DNA of 64,000 nucleotides from assembly GCF_002115725.1 (NCBI RefSeq), contig NZ_JFKD01000007.1:153105-217104 (forward strand), written 5' to 3'. This DNA is from Marivita cryptomonadis. GTDB taxonomy: Bacteria > Pseudomonadota > Alphaproteobacteria > Rhodobacterales > Rhodobacteraceae. Under the pieces are notes generated by a model, which worked only from the letters and a program-made list of their open reading frames with translations, made no database searches and was not told the origin of the DNA. Shown here piece after piece: positions 39,813 through 49,133 of this stretch (its first letter is position 1; each line of letters starts with the position of its first letter). A program made the position numbers and the translations under genes.

Positions 39813-40126
39813 TAATATGAATAAAAATCAATACTTTACGGTTTCTTCAGGCCTTCGTTTGTTGGTTCAAGCTGACTACGAGTAATCAGTTTGATCGCCA
39901 AGACACGTGTTAATGCCGCTAAATCGACCATCCTGTTATGGCGTGCAGGTGATGAAGCCAGCATGCATTCAGTATCGTTAGGCAGACGTGTTTTGGGACA
40001 AAAACGCGATGGCTGCGCGTGTTCGATTGCAAGGTGCAGTCCGTGACCGCAGACTAGACTCTTTTTCGGCAACCGTTGCGCGCCACGTCAGTGCCGTCTG
40101 TTCTTTTGTGGGAGAACTTGGTCGAC
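39813..40126. other. Non-coding stretch after tRNA-Arg
   Basis: The first 200 bp are lower in GC than the core. Only short frames with no recognisable product occur (for example 39836-40072 on the minus strand). I see no second copy of the tRNA 3' end and no transposase motif. It could hold decayed island DNA. Confidence 0.5.
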
Positions 40127-40747
40127 TTACGGCTTTTCCGGCGCAGCCACTTCCTTGGCATAAAATCGTTCCGCGATGCGGGCAACGCGGCCTGTTCTGA
40201 ACAGTTCGGGCATGCTCCATTCCGGCTCATCTCCGGCAAAAAGGTCGAGGAAGGCGATCGCCAGAGAGGGATCCTGTTGCACGTTCTCGCGAAAGCTCCA
40301 CCACGTCCGGTTGTCCGCAAGCCGATCACTCGGCGGGTGTTGCGCCGCGTGAAAATCTGTCTCGAGAACCAATCCGCGCACATTCAGGCAGAATGCGACA
40401 TAGAGGTAACCTTCAGGCCAGAAGTATGCCGGATTTGACTGGTCTGCATTGTCAGGCTGTTTCACGACCGCGACCGGTTTGTGCTTGATCAAGGTTCTGA
40501 GCATGAGGCCAGCTGCAAAACCCACATAGGCGGGTTTATCATCCTCGCGCATCGGTTTCTGAGCTTCGAACGCTTTTAGCCAATCTGCAAAGACGTGCGC
40601 CAAAGCGCCCCGGTCGACGGAAAACTGGTTACCCGTCTGAGCTTCGGTGTTTTGGATTTGCTGATCGAACGCATCCACGAACCACCGCAGACGTTGCGCG
40701 GATTTGCGCAACGGTTGGTCTGTCTTGGTCAAATCATGCGTCGACAT
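40127..40747 (-). CDS. Unrecognised 206-residue protein
   Basis: No family is recognised. The protein is soluble and mostly helical, with FVDAFDQQIQNTEAQTGNQF, AYVGFAAGLMLRTLI and YLYVAFCLNVRGLVLETDFH. It lies 11 bp downstream of another unrecognised gene on the same strand, so the two form a small operon. GC and codon use are ordinary. It could be a cytoplasmic accessory protein; nothing suggests a toxin or phage origin. Confidence 0.65.
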   Translation of the reverse strand: MSTHDLTKTDQPLRKSAQRLRWFVDAFDQQIQNTEAQTGNQFSVDRGALAHVFADWLKAFEAQKPMREDDKPAYVGFAAGLMLRTLIKHKPVAVVKQPDNADQSNPAYFWPEGYLYVAFCLNVRGLVLETDFHAAQHPPSDRLADNRTWWSFRENVQQDPSLAIAFLDLFAGDEPEWSMPELFRTGRVARIAERFYAKEVAAPEKP

Positions 40748-40758
40748 AGAGTCCGATC

Positions 40759-41463
40759 CTAAAGATGCGATGACGTTTCATCAAGAAACTGGGCTAATGC
40801 TTCTTGGCTTTGAAAGGCAGTTGCCGCCTCTGACTGGAGCGCGCGGACAAGGGCCATGGACAGGTCCAGAAGCTTTTCTTCTTCCTCAAGGGTGTCCGCT
40901 CGTTTCGATGATAGCCAGACGGCAATGGCCATCAATGCCAGGTCGACTTCGGTTTCTTCATCCTCGGTGATACCGCGCGTCAATCCAGGCATCACGCCGA
41001 TGGCTGAGGATTGGCGCAGGTCGAGGAACAGGGATGCAGCGAAGGCAAAACCGGTCGTGCCGCCATCCGGTTGTAACCGTGACAACCGGTCTGCAACGAT
41101 GGTTTCACTGATAAGGTGGCGGTGCTCGACGCGGGATTGGTTTAGGTGCTCCCAGGCGAATACGATCACGCTCGCGGCCGTGTTCACTCCGGATTTGTCC
41201 AACGTGGTGCCACGAGCAAACTGTGCGGCATCGCTGATCCGCTCCATGTCGATCGGCGCATGGAGCAGACGTTTGCCGGCTTGCTCGAATGCTTGCATCG
41301 CGCTGTGAAAGCGGCTGCGCAACGGTTCCGGCAACAATTTGGAGGCGGGCTCCAGCATGTCTTCCGTTGCATCCGCAAGGCTCACCACGCCGCGCAACGC
41401 GTCGCGGATCGGCATGTTCATGTCATGCAAGAGAGTGAATTTCTTCGGGCTGGCCACCATCAT
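40759..41463 (-). CDS. Unrecognised 234-residue helical protein
   Basis: No domain is recognised. The sequence is alpha-helical, with conserved-looking DALRGVVSLADATEDMLEP, an Ala-rich middle and the acidic EDEETEVDLALMAIAVWLSS. AGGAGG precedes two consecutive candidate starts, ATG 41463 (5-bp spacing) and ATG 41460 (8-bp spacing); a GTG at 41469 is part of the Shine-Dalgarno sequence. It leads a two-gene operon with the 206-residue protein, 138 bp downstream of the SorC-type regulator on the same strand. Confidence 0.65.
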   Translation of the reverse strand: MMVASPKKFTLLHDMNMPIRDALRGVVSLADATEDMLEPASKLLPEPLRSRFHSAMQAFEQAGKRLLHAPIDMERISDAAQFARGTTLDKSGVNTAASVIVFAWEHLNQSRVEHRHLISETIVADRLSRLQPDGGTTGFAFAASLFLDLRQSSAIGVMPGLTRGITEDEETEVDLALMAIAVWLSSKRADTLEEEEKLLDLSMALVRALQSEAATAFQSQEALAQFLDETSSHL

Positions 41464-41601
41464 ATTCACCTCCTCGTTTTGATGTTAGCACATGGTCGGT
41501 TGACCAATCTAGACTCTGCCGGTGTCGTGTTTTCCGACTGTCTTGCAGTCTTTGTGCGGTCGACCTCAAGACGGTTGGCAGCGCGCCTGATATCACCAAT
41601 A

Positions 41602-42576
41602 TCAGTCCACTTTCGCGGCCATGCGCGCGTTCTTTGCGTCAGCGGTTTCAAGCAAGGTTCGAGCGGTAATCTCATCGGTGATCAGGACATTTGGTGCAAG
41701 CGACGTGATGCTGGCGCGCAGGATTTCGATCTTTTCCCGGCCCCCCGACATGAGAACTTTTCTTGGAACGCGTTTCAAGCGATCAAGCGACATCGAGATC
41801 GACCGATTGTTGACCGGATGGTCTACGATATTCCCGTCCTTGTCGAGGAAGTGATACAGGAAATCGCCGACCGCACCCGCCGCGATCAGCGATTGACGGT
41901 CCGACTCCGTGATGTGACCCGAGCGATATGACGTGGTTAAAGAGGTGATCCCGCCGCAGGACAGCAAAGCCACGTCGCAGGCTTCCGCGAGTTGCAGGAT
42001 TTGATCGAGACCACAGTTCTCCAAAAGGGCGTGCCGTGTTTGCGGCGAATCCACAACTGCCGGGGCAGAGATCAGATAGCCTTCGGCTTCGAACAGTTCG
42101 GCGAATTGCCACGCAAATTCGGCAGGGTTGAAGCGTCTGGCTTGTGCGATGCCGCCGAGAAGGGACACAACCCGCACGTCAGACAGGGGCTTTTCCTCAA
42201 TATAGGGCAACATCGCGTGAAGCGTCTTGCCCCAACCGACGCCGACGGTCATGCCGTTTTCCATCAGGTTCGACACATAGGTGCCCGCCGCCGCAGCGAT
42301 CACCCGCGTCGGGTCGTCTTCGATGGCTTCCAACGGCGCAACGATAGCCTGTTCGAGATCGTAGTGATCCTGAAGCTGTTGTTGAAGTTCGATTAGTTCG
42401 GTCAATTCCGACTTGATCCGGATCACAACCTCACCACGTTTCTTGGCTTCGGATAGCAAACGGGTCACCGTGATCCGGTTTACGCCAAGCTTTTTGCCAA
42501 CATCGGATTGGGTCATGCCTTCGATGTAGTAAAGCCATGCGGCGCGGACCCGAAGCTGGTCTTGCGATTTTGCCAT
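41602..42576 (-). CDS. SorC/DeoR-type sugar-responsive regulator
   Basis: The 324-residue protein has an N-terminal helix-turn-helix (YYIEGMTQSDVGKKLGVNRITVTRLLSEAKKR, about residues 16-48, shown in part) and a large SorC sugar-binding domain (about 60-315) with VGVGWGKTLHAMLPYI and VVSLLGGIAQARRFNP. Family members bind phosphorylated sugars and control their uptake operons; EryD and SorC are known examples. It ends the leftward dehydrogenase operon, 84 bp after the E2 gene, and is the obvious regulator of the divergent locus. Confidence 0.9.
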   Translation of the reverse strand: MAKSQDQLRVRAAWLYYIEGMTQSDVGKKLGVNRITVTRLLSEAKKRGEVVIRIKSELTELIELQQQLQDHYDLEQAIVAPLEAIEDDPTRVIAAAAGTYVSNLMENGMTVGVGWGKTLHAMLPYIEEKPLSDVRVVSLLGGIAQARRFNPAEFAWQFAELFEAEGYLISAPAVVDSPQTRHALLENCGLDQILQLAEACDVALLSCGGITSLTTSYRSGHITESDRQSLIAAGAVGDFLYHFLDKDGNIVDHPVNNRSISMSLDRLKRVPRKVLMSGGREKIEILRASITSLAPNVLITDEITARTLLETADAKNARMAAKVD

Positions 42577-42660
42577 CGGTTCGCCCCCTTGTGATCTGGC
42601 TTATGTCTCTGGCTTTTGACAGGTAACCGATGTTTTCGGTGGGTGACAATGAACAACTGG

Positions 42661-43974
42661 TCAAAGGCTTGACGACAGGATCCGGCCCAACTCAGCACTG
42701 CATTCGATCTGGGGCATGTGCCCAACGCCGTCAAAAAGGTGAAGCGCCATCTTGCCCGGGGCGCGCAGGGCGTGCTTCCAAGGGATGATCGCGTCTTGTT
42801 TGCCCCATATGATCCGGGTCGGCGTGTCGATCCGTTCCAGTGCCGCGCGCAGGTCAAAAGCCTGAACCCCATCGGGGAAGAGCGAATCGGCAAGACACGA
42901 CTGCGCGGCGCGCAGGTTCGTGTCTTCACGCCCCGCCATGGCAAGGCGGACATAGCTGTCGGTCACGATGTCTTCGTTTGCCACAAGGCTGCGCAGCCAC
43001 GGCCCAAGGCTTTCAGCTCGGGTGGCCCTGCACATCCCCGACAGCGCATCGCCGTTGATATCCGGGCCAAGCCCTGCAGGCGCGATCAGTGTCAGGGACG
43101 ACAGTCGTTTTGCCCGGGTATCGGCCAGTGCAATACTCACGGCACCCCCAAGGCTGTGACCAACCAGATGTGCAGCGTCGAGGTTCAGATCGTCAAAAGC
43201 ACGCCGGACCTCTCGCACAAGTTCGGCAAAGCTGTCGATGCGCAGCTTTGGTGATTTGCCGTGACCGGGCAGGTCGATCCGGATCAACGGGCGGTGCTTC
43301 AGATGTGCCTCCATCGGTGCCCAGGACGTGGCATCGCTGGCGAAACCGTGGATCATCATGATGGGTGTCCCGGTGCCGCCTTTGGACCGGGTCACAGCAA
43401 GCGCGCCGGTTTCTGCCTTGAATGTTACGGGTGCGGCCAGCGGGGCGGGGCGCGTGTCTCGCAGAGCGATTTCGTTTTCGACGTCCAGCTCCTGCACCCG
43501 TCCGCGCGGACCGGTGCCGATGAGGTCTACGATGTTCAGGCCCGCACCGCTGGCCAACGAGCGTGCGCGCGGGGTTGCGCGGACCTTGCCCGTGGCTTCC
43601 CCGGCAATGGCGTCGACCAGTTCCAATTCGGCCTCGACCGACTTGGTGTCGTTCGGAACGTCCGCCTCAACTGGTTCAGGCTTGGGTGCGGCCCCGGCTT
43701 GGCCCGCAAACGGTGCGGGTTGTTCGCCCACCTCTTCGCCCTCGGCATAGAGCCAGGCGCAGGGTGTGCCTATGGGGATGTCCATTCCCTCGGGTGCGGT
43801 GTGGTGCAGGATGCCGTCGGCAGGCGCTTCGACCTCCATTGCGGCCTTGTCTGTCTCGATGTCGAACAGAGGATCGCCCTTGGACACGCGGTCGCCCTCG
43901 GCGATATGCCACGACATGATCTTGCCCTTGGCCATGTCCATGTCGACCTTGGGCATGATGACTTCGGTTGGCAT
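42661..43974 (-). CDS. Acetoin-dehydrogenase-type E2: lipoyl, E3-binding and alpha/beta-hydrolase domains
   Basis: The 437-residue protein has a lipoyl domain (FDIETDKAAMEVEAPADG, lipoyl-Lys near residue 43), a peripheral-subunit-binding domain (VRATPRARSLASGAGLNI, about 130-165) and an alpha/beta-hydrolase domain with GHSLGGAVSIAL and a C-terminal FDGVGHMP. An alpha/beta-hydrolase in place of the usual acyltransferase domain marks AcoC-type E2 proteins of acetoin dehydrogenase, which transfer the acyl group to CoA. ATG overlaps the E1-beta stop by 1 bp. No E3 gene is present nearby. The natural substrate is inferred to be an alpha-ketol. Confidence 0.9.
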   Translation of the reverse strand: MPTEVIMPKVDMDMAKGKIMSWHIAEGDRVSKGDPLFDIETDKAAMEVEAPADGILHHTAPEGMDIPIGTPCAWLYAEGEEVGEQPAPFAGQAGAAPKPEPVEADVPNDTKSVEAELELVDAIAGEATGKVRATPRARSLASGAGLNIVDLIGTGPRGRVQELDVENEIALRDTRPAPLAAPVTFKAETGALAVTRSKGGTGTPIMMIHGFASDATSWAPMEAHLKHRPLIRIDLPGHGKSPKLRIDSFAELVREVRRAFDDLNLDAAHLVGHSLGGAVSIALADTRAKRLSSLTLIAPAGLGPDINGDALSGMCRATRAESLGPWLRSLVANEDIVTDSYVRLAMAGREDTNLRAAQSCLADSLFPDGVQAFDLRAALERIDTPTRIIWGKQDAIIPWKHALRAPGKMALHLFDGVGHMPQIECSAELGRILSSSL

Positions 43975-44984
43975 CAGACACGTCCCTTCGCCAGATTGCG
44001 CGCGGCCTCCAGGATGTCGGGCACCTGTGGCACAACCGCTTTCTCAAGCTCCGGGTTGTAGGGGATCGGGCATTCTGCCCCGCCCAACCGGATGATTGGC
44101 GCATCCAAGTAGTCGAACGCATCACTTTCCGCGACCATGGCCGACACTTCTGCTCCGACACCCAGCGTCTTGACCGCCTCGTAGATACAGATCAGACGTC
44201 CCGTCTTGCGAACCGAGGCCAGCACAGTGTCGCGGTCCATTGGACGGATTGTGCGCAGGTCGATCACCTCGGCGTCAATGCCTTCGGCGGCCATTGTCTC
44301 GGCCGCATCAAGCGCCTTGTGCACCATGATCGACGTGGCGACGATGGTCAGGTCCTTGCCTTCGCGCACAACAGCGGCCTTGCCGATGGGGGTCGTGTAA
44401 TAGCCGTCGGGCACATGCCCCTTCATTTTGTAGAGGATTTTGTGTTCGTAGATCATCACCGGATCAGGGTCTTCCAGCGCGGCAAGCAAAAGCCCCTTGG
44501 CATCTTCGGGTGTTGATGGCTGCACAACCTTCAGACCCGGCACATGCGCGGTCCACGCCTCAAGGCTTTGACTGTGTTGCGCCGCAGCGCCCGTGCCGGA
44601 GCCCGAGGGAAAGCGCATGACAACGGGCACCGATACTGCGCCACCCAGCATATAGCGGATCTTGGCCGCTTGGTTGACGATCTGCTCCATCCCGAGGGTT
44701 GCGAAATCCGAGAACTGGAATTCGAAAATCGGGCGCAGTCCGGTCATCGCGGCCCCGACCGCCACGCCCGCACCGCCCAATTCGGAAATAGGCGTGTCCA
44801 TGACACGGTCCGTGCCGTATTTCTCGACCAGATCGCCAGTGACGCCAAAGGCCCCGCCATAGACACCGATATCCTCACCCATCAGGATGACGCGCTCATC
44901 GCGTGCCATGGCGATGTCCATGGCTTCGCGGATGGCCTCGGCATAGGACAATTCGCGCAGATCGGTCTTTGAATGCATGTTCAT
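43974..44984 (-). CDS. Thiamine-diphosphate E1 component, beta subunit
   Basis: The 336-residue protein is the transketolase-like beta chain of a 2-oxo-acid or acetoin dehydrogenase: [38 protein letters not shown] and [20 protein letters not shown]. With E1-alpha it decarboxylates or cleaves the substrate on thiamine diphosphate and acylates the E2 lipoyl group. Overlaps of 4 bp with E1-alpha and 1 bp with E2 show tight coupling. The AcoC-type E2 next door points to acetoin-like substrates rather than pyruvate. Confidence 0.93.
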   Translation of the reverse strand: MNMHSKTDLRELSYAEAIREAMDIAMARDERVILMGEDIGVYGGAFGVTGDLVEKYGTDRVMDTPISELGGAGVAVGAAMTGLRPIFEFQFSDFATLGMEQIVNQAAKIRYMLGGAVSVPVVMRFPSGSGTGAAAQHSQSLEAWTAHVPGLKVVQPSTPEDAKGLLLAALEDPDPVMIYEHKILYKMKGHVPDGYYTTPIGKAAVVREGKDLTIVATSIMVHKALDAAETMAAEGIDAEVIDLRTIRPMDRDTVLASVRKTGRLICIYEAVKTLGVGAEVSAMVAESDAFDYLDAPIIRLGGAECPIPYNPELEKAVVPQVPDILEAARNLAKGRV

Positions 44985-45997
44985 GCTGCGGCCCCTTTGG
45001 TATAGACGTCGCGGGTGACCTCTTCGATTTTCGGATTGTCGCCTTCGGTCGCAAAGGCGATGGCCTCTTCGATGATCCGGGTCGCGTCGGCTTCGATTTC
45101 GGCAACCTCGTCCTCGGTGGAGATCTTGTGGTCCACCAGCAGCTTGGCCATCGCGACAATCGGGTCGCGAGACTGCCAGTCTGCGATTTCTTCCTTGGTC
45201 CGGTAGCGGTTGCGATCAGATTTCGAATGCCCGCGCCAGCGGTAGGTGACGTTTTCCACCAGGCTTGGGCCTTCGCCCTTGCGGGCGCGCTCAACAGCAG
45301 CATCCACCGCTTCGGTCACTGCGGAAAAGTCGTTCCCGTCCACGGTCACGCCCGGCATTGCATAGGCCACCGCGCGATCCGAGATGTTCTTGACCGCTGT
45401 CGACCGCTCGGTCGAGGTGGACATGCCGTACTTGTTGTTCTCGCAAACAAAAACCACCGGCAGGTTCCAGACCTTGGCCATGTTCAACGCCTCGTGGAAC
45501 GCGCCCTCATTGTTCGCACCGTCGCCGAAGAAACAGATCGTCACCGCCCCCGTGCCCAAGCGCTTAGCCGACAAAGCTGCGCCAACGGCGATAGGCAGAC
45601 CGCCCCCCACAATGCCATTGGCCCCAAGGTTGCCCTTACTCGGGTCAGCAATGTGCATCGACCCGCCGCGCCCTTTGCAATAACCGCTTTCCTTGCCGAA
45701 GAACTCGGCGAACATGCGGGACAGGTCGGCGCCTTTGGCGACACAATGACCATGACCCCGGTGGGTCGACGTGATCTTGTCGTCGTCGGTCAGCGACATG
45801 CAGGAGCCAACGGCAGACGCCTCTTGCCCGATGCTCAGGTGCATTGTGCCGTGTATCAGCCCGCGCATGTAGCTGTCTTCTGCGCCTTCCTCGAATTTGC
45901 GGATCAGGTACATCTTTTTCAGAGCATCTTTCAGTTCTTCCGCGCTGTACCGCGAAATGGCGTAGGGGATGTTATTGGGCATCACGGTGTCACGCAT
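44981..45997 (-). CDS. Thiamine-diphosphate E1 component, alpha subunit
   Basis: The roughly 338-residue protein has the thiamine-diphosphate motif [20 protein letters not shown]...ENN and [20 protein letters not shown], the pattern of AcoA and pyruvate dehydrogenase alpha chains. ATG 45997 has GGAAGG 9 bp upstream; starts at 46015 and 45982 are possible. The start lies inside the end of the SAF-domain dehydrogenase gene, so all four genes probably make one transcript. It forms an alpha2-beta2 E1 with the next gene product. Confidence 0.92.
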   Translation of the reverse strand: MRDTVMPNNIPYAISRYSAEELKDALKKMYLIRKFEEGAEDSYMRGLIHGTMHLSIGQEASAVGSCMSLTDDDKITSTHRGHGHCVAKGADLSRMFAEFFGKESGYCKGRGGSMHIADPSKGNLGANGIVGGGLPIAVGAALSAKRLGTGAVTICFFGDGANNEGAFHEALNMAKVWNLPVVFVCENNKYGMSTSTERSTAVKNISDRAVAYAMPGVTVDGNDFSAVTEAVDAAVERARKGEGPSLVENVTYRWRGHSKSDRNRYRTKEEIADWQSRDPIVAMAKLLVDHKISTEDEVAEIEADATRIIEEAIAFATEGDNPKIEEVTRDVYTKGAAA

Positions 45998-47321
45998 TGA
46001 GAAGGTCCTTCCCATAAAGCATCATGTCTTGGCGGTGGCGCAGCTCGACCAGCCGCGAGTGCGGCAGGGTGGCATTGGCCAAAGTGATCAGTTCACCTTT
46101 CTTGATCGGCGCAGTCACTTTGGCTCCGGTTAGCATCCCGGCGGGAAGGGCACGCGCCGCTTGCGCCCGACCCACTTCCATCGCCCAGGCGCGGTAGGTG
46201 TATTCACCGATCTGGTCGAGCGTATCGCCCGGCTGCAGGTCTTTCTTTGCCAGTGCGCAGACCTCAACCACCGGCCTTTCCAGCGGGATCATGTCCGCTT
46301 TGCCGTAAAGCACAGAACGCGCGCAGGTCAGCGGCACTTCGAGCGATGTCAGGTGATAGGGGCGAATGAACTCATAGTAGGGCCCGTCGCCCATCTTGAG
46401 ATCTTTCATCCGCTCATGGATGCGCGGATGTTCGGCCTCTACGATGCAGAAAACGCCCGGTGACACGCCCTTGCCGACGGAATAATCCACCTTGCCGATC
46501 CCCGACAGGATGCCACCGTCCTTTTCCGGGATCAGCACCTTGGCCAGTTCTTTGGGACCCGCGGCTGGGCCGTGCATCCCGTCCACATCTGGTATCAGGC
46601 CGGTGGCATTGCCGATGGCGGCCATTTCAACGGCGGTTTTCGATCCGTCCACAAACTCCACCAGAAGGCGCGGGTTCATGTGGCGCCGGATTGCCTCTGC
46701 CTCGTAAGCGTCCGGTGTAGCGTCGATGTTCAGCGGATTGTTCTTGCCTTTGCCGGCGCAGACCACCTTGTGACCCATGGCGGTCACGAACCCAATCAGC
46801 TCCATGCAAGAAGATGGCTCATCGCCCGCGCCCAACGAATAGACAACGCCCAACCGTTCCGCTTCGTTGCGCAGGTAAGCGCCGATGGTCACGTCCGCTT
46901 CGACGTTCATCATGGTCAGATGCTTGCCGCGCTCCATCGCGCGCAGGCCGATTTCCGCACCAACTGCTGGAATGCCCGTTGCGTCGATCACCACGTCAAT
47001 CAATCCCGACTCGAGGATCAGGTTCGCATTGTCGGTGATCGCCGTTTTGCCCGACTCGATGATTGCGTTGAGACTGTCAGTTGAGGTCGCGTCCTGACTG
47101 TGCCCGTCCTCACCGGTGGCGATGGACACGGCTTTGTGCGCGTTCGGCACGTTGAGCTCCGAAATCGCCGCCACGTCCACCCCGTCCATCATTGCGGCGC
47201 GTGCGACGATGTCGGTTCCCATCTCGCCAGAGCCGATCAAGCCGATGCGAACCGGTTTGCCAGAGGCGGCCCGGGCAGCAAGGTCTTTTGCCAATCCGGT
47301 CAGTGCGATGTTGGAGGCCAT
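45990..47321 (-). CDS. SAF-domain NAD(P)-dependent dehydrogenase (homoserine-dehydrogenase-like)
   Basis: The 443-residue protein has an N-terminal Rossmann fold (IGLIGSGEMGTDIVARAAM), a central catalytic part (VIDATGIPAVGAEIGLRAME, YSLGAGDEPSSC) and a C-terminal SAF domain (AKKDLQPGDTLDQIG, TAPIKKGELITLANA). This architecture occurs in uncharacterised sugar- and polyol-acid dehydrogenases. It is first in the leftward operon and overlaps E1-alpha, so it probably supplies the ketone that the E1-E2 complex cleaves. That link is inference. It is not a biosynthetic homoserine dehydrogenase: the ACT domain and typical context are absent. Confidence 0.85.
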   Translation of the reverse strand: MASNIALTGLAKDLAARAASGKPVRIGLIGSGEMGTDIVARAAMMDGVDVAAISELNVPNAHKAVSIATGEDGHSQDATSTDSLNAIIESGKTAITDNANLILESGLIDVVIDATGIPAVGAEIGLRAMERGKHLTMMNVEADVTIGAYLRNEAERLGVVYSLGAGDEPSSCMELIGFVTAMGHKVVCAGKGKNNPLNIDATPDAYEAEAIRRHMNPRLLVEFVDGSKTAVEMAAIGNATGLIPDVDGMHGPAAGPKELAKVLIPEKDGGILSGIGKVDYSVGKGVSPGVFCIVEAEHPRIHERMKDLKMGDGPYYEFIRPYHLTSLEVPLTCARSVLYGKADMIPLERPVVEVCALAKKDLQPGDTLDQIGEYTYRAWAMEVGRAQAARALPAGMLTGAKVTAPIKKGELITLANATLPHSRLVELRHRQDMMLYGKDLLNA

Positions 47322-47360
47322 ACGAGATTTTCCTGTCGCTTTGATTTGGCGCTACCATCA

Positions 47361-47445
47361 TGAACCTTTGTTAATCAGTCAAGAATAATGTTCACAAAAA
47401 CAATAAATGTTCTTGACGAGCTGTAGTGTCGTGAACAATGGTTCA
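47361..47445. promoter_or_regulatory. Divergent control region with repeated TGAAC/GTTCA sites
   Basis: The 217-bp gap between the two operons carries TGAAC-CTTT-GTTAA (47361-47374), single GTTCA-type halves at 47390 and 47409, and the clean inverted site TGAAC-AATG-GTTCA (47432-47445). A related TGAACAACTGGTCA lies at 42650-42663, just before the SorC-type gene. These are candidate binding sites for that regulator. Confidence 0.55.
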
Positions 47446-47538
47446 GGTGTGCAGTTAGGTGTTCCTGTACTTTTGAGCGGCTAAAAAGCTGTCTGAGGCG
47501 GAACGCGGTAATGATTGTGCCATCAAGGGAGGAAAATG

Positions 47539-49092
47539 ATGGAATTCAGAGGAAGACTATCCAGACGGTCGTTTATGGCGAGTGCATCCGCCATGGGAAT
47601 CGCCGCAACTGGCTCCACCTGGGGCGGCAAGCTGCTCGCAGCCAACCACCTGCCGGATCCGCAAAGCGTGCTCGACGGGATCTCGATTTCGCAGTACGTC
47701 CGTGCGGACTACCGCGATCTTTACGGCATGTCGGATGACAAGCCGATCTGGGACAGCAGCAAGGACTGGATCCGCACGGTAGACTGGGAAAAGGTGCGTT
47801 CCGAGTTGTCAGGCACCACGGTCCGCTTTGCCGTGGGCGCGGCAGACGCAGAATCCGCTGCCGAAGGGCTTGTTCCCTTCGAAGCACTGTCCGGCATCAC
47901 GGTCGAGCTGGTGCCGATCCCCGATGACAGCTTCTATGATAAGGCGCTGGCCGAATTCATCTCTGGCAATGCGTCTTTCGATGCGCTGCAGTTCTTCTCG
48001 CCTTGGCTGGGTGACTTCGCTGCGCCGGGCTTCCTCTATCCGCTGCAGGATTTTGCTGATAAGTGGAACCTGCCACTCGACGATTTCTACGACACCTATC
48101 GCTTGAACTATGGCTACTTCAACGGCCAGATGTACGGCATTCCGTTCGACTGCGACATCCAGATGGTTCACCTGCGCAAAGGCTATGTCGAGCAGGTGCT
48201 GGGTGGCCCGATCGACAAGGTGAATTCGGTTCCGACCTATGACGAACTGATCCGCCTCTCTGCCGAGCTGAACCAGGTAGAGCCGGGCGTTTCTGGCGTC
48301 GGCCTGATGGCGGCGCCCGGCTTCTGGTCAACTTACTCATGGGAGCATGTCTCGGCTCAGGCCGGAATGATGCTTTTTGACGAGAACTGGGAGCCAATTT
48401 TCAACGGCGATGCCGGGATGAAGGGCCTCGAGATCCTTCTGGCACTTTCCAAAAACGCCAACGAAGGCCACGCCGGTGCAGGTTGGCCGGAGAACCGCGC
48501 CGCCTGGCTGGGCGGACAGGTTGCCACCAATATCAGCTGGCAGGACAGTGGAACGCAGGCGATGCGCCCGGATCAGTCGCAGATCGTCGACGATTTCGTC
48601 ACCATCTACGAACCGCGCATCTCGGGTGGTCGTTTTGCACCGCCGAACATCGCGGGTTCGACCTCGTGCGTGTCTGCTTCGGCGCAGAACCCTGAAGGCG
48701 CGTTCTTGATGCTGGGCTTCCTGACCACTGCGTCGATCATGGCGATGAACGAAGCCAACGCAAATGGTGTGGCGCCGGGTTACAAGTCGGTTCTGGAGAA
48801 CGAAAACCTTCAGGCCGTGTCTCAGCCCGCAAAGGTCTGGGGCGACAGCCTGCATCACGCATGGTGCAGCCCGCGTCTTCCCGGTGCGTTCCCGATTGAA
48901 CAGGCCATCGGCAACGAGATCAACCGCGCCGTGGTCGGCCAGATCTCTGCCAAGGAAGCGCTCGACAACGCAGCCGCTGCGGTCAAGCAGATCATGTCGT
49001 CGAACGGCTTCTATCAGGGCAATGATCCGGTAGACTATGCTCAGGCAGCGCCGGGTTTGTATGTGGGCGAAGGTAAGGACCTCCCGTTCTAA
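47539..49092 (+). CDS. Tat-exported ABC transporter solute-binding protein (CUT1 type)
   Basis: The 517-residue periplasmic protein is long for a CUT1 binding protein (usually about 430). It begins with a twin-arginine signal (LSRRSFMASASAMGIAA) and no lipobox Cys. The body has the bacterial type 1 extracellular fold, with LVPFEALSGITVELVPIPDD and GQMYGIPFDCDIQMVHLRK. ATG 47539 lies 6 bp from GGAGG; the adjacent ATG 47536 is an alternative. It captures the unknown carbohydrate or polyol for the permeases downstream and begins the rightward operon. Confidence 0.9.
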   Translation: MEFRGRLSRRSFMASASAMGIAATGSTWGGKLLAANHLPDPQSVLDGISISQYVRADYRDLYGMSDDKPIWDSSKDWIRTVDWEKVRSELSGTTVRFAVGAADAESAAEGLVPFEALSGITVELVPIPDDSFYDKALAEFISGNASFDALQFFSPWLGDFAAPGFLYPLQDFADKWNLPLDDFYDTYRLNYGYFNGQMYGIPFDCDIQMVHLRKGYVEQVLGGPIDKVNSVPTYDELIRLSAELNQVEPGVSGVGLMAAPGFWSTYSWEHVSAQAGMMLFDENWEPIFNGDAGMKGLEILLALSKNANEGHAGAGWPENRAAWLGGQVATNISWQDSGTQAMRPDQSQIVDDFVTIYEPRISGGRFAPPNIAGSTSCVSASAQNPEGAFLMLGFLTTASIMAMNEANANGVAPGYKSVLENENLQAVSQPAKVWGDSLHHAWCSPRLPGAFPIEQAIGNEINRAVVGQISAKEALDNAAAAVKQIMSSNGFYQGNDPVDYAQAAPGLYVGEGKDLPF

Positions 49093-49133
49093 GGCGTTAG
49101 GCCACGAAACCTATTGGGCAGGATGAGATTGTC

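Noticed and set aside
39836..40072. 78-codon minus-strand frame after tRNA-Arg, considered as a transposase remnant
   Set aside because: No transposase motif can be identified and the composition is not convincing.
45990..47321. SAF-domain dehydrogenase as biosynthetic homoserine dehydrogenase
   Set aside because: It lacks the ACT domain and threonine-pathway neighbours, and overlaps E1-alpha in a catabolic operon.
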